Part shown: one piece after another, positions 61,713 through 64,000 of the stretch
How the letters are laid out: every line of letters starts with the position of its first letter
Numbering within the stretch: the stretch's first letter is position 1
Source of the DNA: Rhodococcus rhodnii
Lineage (GTDB): Bacteria > Actinomycetota > Actinomycetes > Mycobacteriales > Pseudonocardiaceae
Length of the DNA stretch: 64,000 bases
Direction: 5' to 3'
NCBI GenBank assembly: GCA_000720375.1
Contig: JOAA01000003.1
Location: 248,001 to 312,000 of the forward strand
Made by a program: the position numbers and the translations under genes
The notes under the pieces: model-generated
Told to the model about the DNA's origin: nothing
Databases searched by the model: none
What the model saw: the letters and a program-made list of their open reading frames with translations, nothing else

Positions 61713-62866
61713 GCAGCGGGTTCTTCATATCGTTCCGCCACGATCTGCCGGACTTGCCCGGCGGGTGTCATGAAGATCATCCTGCCGGATTCAGGCTGCG
61801 CGAGCGTCCACCCTTTCGTCCGCTCGTACATCAACCGATGCCGCTTGCACAGCAAGAAGTAGTCGCGCTCGCGGAACCGCCGCCGACGGCCCGCCTTCTT
61901 CTTCGATGTCCTCCGCACATCACACTTTCGAGCAGGCACACGACATCCGGGCTGTCGGCAGGTGCGGTCGCGCATCCTGATCCGGTCGGCGAACCCCTCC
62001 GACGCGTAGCGACGTGGGCTCGCATCCAGCACGTTGCCGAAGTCGTCAGTGATGATTCGCCTGAGCACTCCGTTCTTCGCGAGCTCACGGCATTGCTCGG
62101 CGGTGATGGGCCCGTACTCGGAGAGTTCACCCGGTTCGTTGTTGAGGCCGATCAGGGTGGTCAACGGCACCGTGACGTTGATGTGGGCCTGTACTCGCTC
62201 CATGTCGTTGCCCACGAGGAGATCCAGCAGTACATCAGCCCTGCGCTGAGCGAGGGTCCGCGTGTCATCCGGAGTCTTTGCCTGATGAGCTAGGTGATTC
62301 AACACGTTGTACGTTGCTTCGACCTCACCGGCCAGCATCGTGGCGACGAGTTTGGCTGAGCCGTCCTCGGCCTTGCGAGTCACGACATCACGTAGTTCCT
62401 CCTTCTGTTTTCGTTTTCGTTCGGCGGACTCGGGATCGGCCTTCATCGCCTGACGGCGTAGCGCACGTCGATACTCCTGGTAAGTCGCATGTGGTCCGTG
62501 GGCGAGCACGGCCTTCTCGACCGCGAGAGCGTCCTCATCGGACAGTCCTTTGGTGATCTGACAGGTCGCGCGCACTCGAGCCAGATCGATGATGCCTTTC
62601 TCCAAGGCATCGAGAGTGGCAGGTAGTCGTCGGACGATGTACTCGGCTTCCAGAATCCGTTGTGTGGCAATCCTTATCGAGGTGTGCAACGTCGCGGCGA
62701 CCTCTTCCGGCACGCCGTCGGCGAGCTTGATCCCTGGGCGACCAGGCGGCATGCATTCCGCGTACTTGGCGAAGTCGCGGATTTGCGCAGCTGCCCAGTA
62801 GGCCTGCTGCATCTCGGCGATGTGGATGGACGTTATGGCCCTGGTTTCGGGCTTGGTTTCACGCAT
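61709..62866 (-). CDS. DUF222-type protein with degenerate HNH motif
   Basis: A 385-residue homologue of the 13E12/DUF222-HNH proteins. The DUF222 helices are clear (DGVPEEVAATLHTSIRIATQ; IVRRLPATLDALEKGIIDLA; ATYQEYRRALRRQAMKADPE; DVLLDLLVGNDM). At the HNH site the sequence is RDRTCRQPGCRVPARKCDVR, RTSKKKAGRRRRFRERDYFL, LCKRHRLMYERTKGW. The CxxC pair remains, but the DH and GG-T positions are replaced by Arg/Lys and the closing HH is RHR, so nuclease activity is improbable. Its stop overlaps the regulator stop by four bases. Confidence 0.85.
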   Translation of the reverse strand: MRETKPETRAITSIHIAEMQQAYWAAAQIRDFAKYAECMPPGRPGIKLADGVPEEVAATLHTSIRIATQRILEAEYIVRRLPATLDALEKGIIDLARVRATCQITKGLSDEDALAVEKAVLAHGPHATYQEYRRALRRQAMKADPESAERKRKQKEELRDVVTRKAEDGSAKLVATMLAGEVEATYNVLNHLAHQAKTPDDTRTLAQRRADVLLDLLVGNDMERVQAHINVTVPLTTLIGLNNEPGELSEYGPITAEQCRELAKNGVLRRIITDDFGNVLDASPRRYASEGFADRIRMRDRTCRQPGCRVPARKCDVRRTSKKKAGRRRRFRERDYFLLCKRHRLMYERTKGWTLAQPESGRMIFMTPAGQVRQIVAERYEEPAA

Positions 62867-62979
62867 GCGATCGACCGTAGCGTGGGGGTCTGACAGTTTT
62901 GGTTCGTTCGCGGTGTGTCGGTTTGGGATGTTCGTGCGAACGGTCCGTTCGTACGGTGTTTCCCTGCTCAGGACACAGA

Positions 62980-63012
62980 AATCACCCCGCCCAAGGACAG
63001 GGCGGGGTGATT
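62980..63012 (-). terminator. Hairpin terminator after the lipoprotein gene
   Basis: AATCACCCCGCCC / GGGCGGGGTGATT forms a 13-bp perfect stem with a seven-base loop, 47 bases after the stop of the leftward lipoprotein gene at 63059. No T-run follows. Confidence 0.85.
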
Positions 63013-63058
63013 CCCTGACCGATCACCGGCTGGGGGGACGGCGATCGGCAGCCTGTGT

Positions 63059-63871
63059 TCAGTTGCCTTCAACCTCGTCCGGTGCCGGGATATCGATCTT
63101 GACGGGCACGCCGTAGTCGAGGAAGTCCCACGTCATCGATCCGCCCTCACCCGACACCGACATCTGAAGTCTGGCAAGCCTTCCCTTACTGTCGAGGAAG
63201 AGCTTCATGGAGCTGGACGCATCGCCGGGAATACCCGACGTGTCCTTGTCTTCGGCGGGAATCTTGCCGGGATCAACGGTCACGGTGTAGCGAGTCGTGG
63301 GAACACCGCGTACAGTCTCGGTGCCGTCCGGGGTGACGTCCGCGATTTCCTTGATCTCATCGATGAACCGCATCGGGTCACTGCTGGCACCTTGGCTGCT
63401 GTTGGCGCCGCCACCCAACTGCCCCAACGAAGCTTCCAGCTGCTTCAGATCGGTCTTCGACCACCGCGGCGCCGGTGCGCCGTCAGCGGAGGTTCTCATG
63501 TAGATGGCTTCACCGTCGGCGACGATGCTCATCGTCATCTTCTTGCCGCCCATGTCCATCACGGACTCGACCTTGGAACGCTTGCTCTTGAAGTCGAACG
63601 CACCGGTACTGGTCCAGCCGCCCACACCGACGCCACCCTGCCCCGTGAACTCCAGCTTCGCCTCGATCTTGCAGCTGAGCTCGTCCCGCGTGGTCTTCGC
63701 GGCGTTGGAGATCAGCGCCTTCGGGTCGGCGTTGATCTGAGGGCCTGGGTTCTGGGCCTGCTGTTCCACGCCGCCGGGCACTGGGCTGCCGGGCACGGCG
63801 GCCGTCCCGCAGCCGGCCAGGCCGAGCACACACAACGCGACTGTGGCGATGACGCCAGATCGGGTACGCAT
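63059..63871 (-). CDS. LppX/LprG-like lipoprotein
   Basis: A 270-residue lipoprotein. MRTRSGVIATVALCVLGLAG followed by Cys is the signal peptide with lipobox LAGC. The mature part (DELSCKIEAKLEFTGQGGVG; MDMGGKKMTMSIVADGEAIY; RGVPTTRYTVTVDPGKIPAE; LFLDSKGRLARLQMSVSGEG) is a half-barrel beta structure like the LppX/LprG lipid-carrier proteins that shuttle glycolipids to the cell surface. ATG 63871 follows GGAGGACGAAGC. A terminator follows, so it is a single-gene unit within the window. Confidence 0.82.
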   Translation of the reverse strand: MRTRSGVIATVALCVLGLAGCGTAAVPGSPVPGGVEQQAQNPGPQINADPKALISNAAKTTRDELSCKIEAKLEFTGQGGVGVGGWTSTGAFDFKSKRSKVESVMDMGGKKMTMSIVADGEAIYMRTSADGAPAPRWSKTDLKQLEASLGQLGGGANSSQGASSDPMRFIDEIKEIADVTPDGTETVRGVPTTRYTVTVDPGKIPAEDKDTSGIPGDASSSMKLFLDSKGRLARLQMSVSGEGGSMTWDFLDYGVPVKIDIPAPDEVEGN

Positions 63872-64000
63872 GTGCTTCGTCCTCCGTAACAGGGTGCTGG
63901 GTGCCGTGTCCCTCGACGACGACAACTCTGGAGCACCAGAACACCCAAATGGCAGGGGCACGGCCCGGGAAAGAGCGGGAAACTGTCCGGATGAGATCGG

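Overview
The window is high-GC actinobacterial DNA. GTG starts are common, 4-base GTGA/ATGA overlaps join genes in operons, and the gene families are typical of Pseudonocardiales (Amycolatopsis/Kibdelosporangium/Lentzea-like). These include a conservon (sensor kinase, roadblock, DUF742, GTPase), AfsR/SARP regulators, an ECF42 sigma factor with its DGPF partner, DUF222-HNH proteins and DUF5313. The genus assignment is inference. No rRNA, tRNA, CRISPR array, intact insertion sequence or prophage is visible. The segment looks like a regulator-rich chromosomal arm.

Layout. 1-0.45 kb: N-terminal part of a PEP-synthase/rifampin-phosphotransferase-like gene leaving the window. 1.1-3.9 kb: three-gene sulfonate/taurine-type ABC importer. 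3.9-8.0 kb: conservon. 8.1-11.6 kb: a large AfsR-type regulator and a convergent short SARP/BTAD regulator. 12-14.5 kb: ECF42 module (DGPF protein plus sigma factor) divergent from SnoaL-like and VOC proteins. 14.5-20.9 kb: CoA-binding protein, UvrA-like self-resistance ATPase, NlpC/P60 hydrolase, shikimate-dehydrogenase-like enzyme, a resolvase-like small protein and a thioesterase. 21.3-22.6 kb: DUF222-HNH protein. 22.5-27.5 kb: envelope-stress-like lipoprotein/regulator/kinase set divergent from a polysaccharide deacetylase, an LCP ligase and a small membrane protein. 27.5-30.3 kb: copper chaperone with CsoR-type operator, a transporter-glycosyltransferase fusion and a DUF998 protein. 30.4-34.5 kb: two-component pair, phosphodiesterase and LigC-like ligase. 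34.5-40.5 kb: six-gene operon with regulator, kinase, lipoprotein, adaptor, ATPase and permease. 40.6-43.3 kb: tandem crcB, VOC protein, Gfo/Idh/MocA oxidoreductase and a hypothetical protein. 43.3-47.2 kb: secreted peptidase, secreted GH5 cellulase and a decayed GH85 glycosidase. 47.2-50 kb: moaA-moaC and an MFS exporter behind a possible leader-peptide attenuator. 50-53 kb: DinB, DUF5313 and HdeD proteins. 52-56.2 kb: cluster of three kinase-like proteins and two NarL/LuxR regulators. 56.4-61.7 kb: DeoR regulator, DUF4406 protein, then a SnoaL / PEP-utilising / methyltransferase group and a NarL regulator. 61.7-63.9 kb: a second DUF222-HNH protein with a damaged HNH motif, and a lipoprotein.

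Themes. Regulation and envelope sensing dominate: five canonical or near-canonical two-component sets, one conservon, two BTAD regulators and one ECF sigma factor. Findings most worth a second look are the GH85 pseudogene that still has a DasR-like operator, the leader peptide/terminator in front of the MFS gene, the PEP-utilising protein without an ATP-grasp domain that shares a promoter-proximal motif with its neighbour, a recombinase-fold protein lacking the catalytic serine motif, and a kinase-like protein lacking recognisable catalytic motifs. All identifications come from reading translations; no database search was run.
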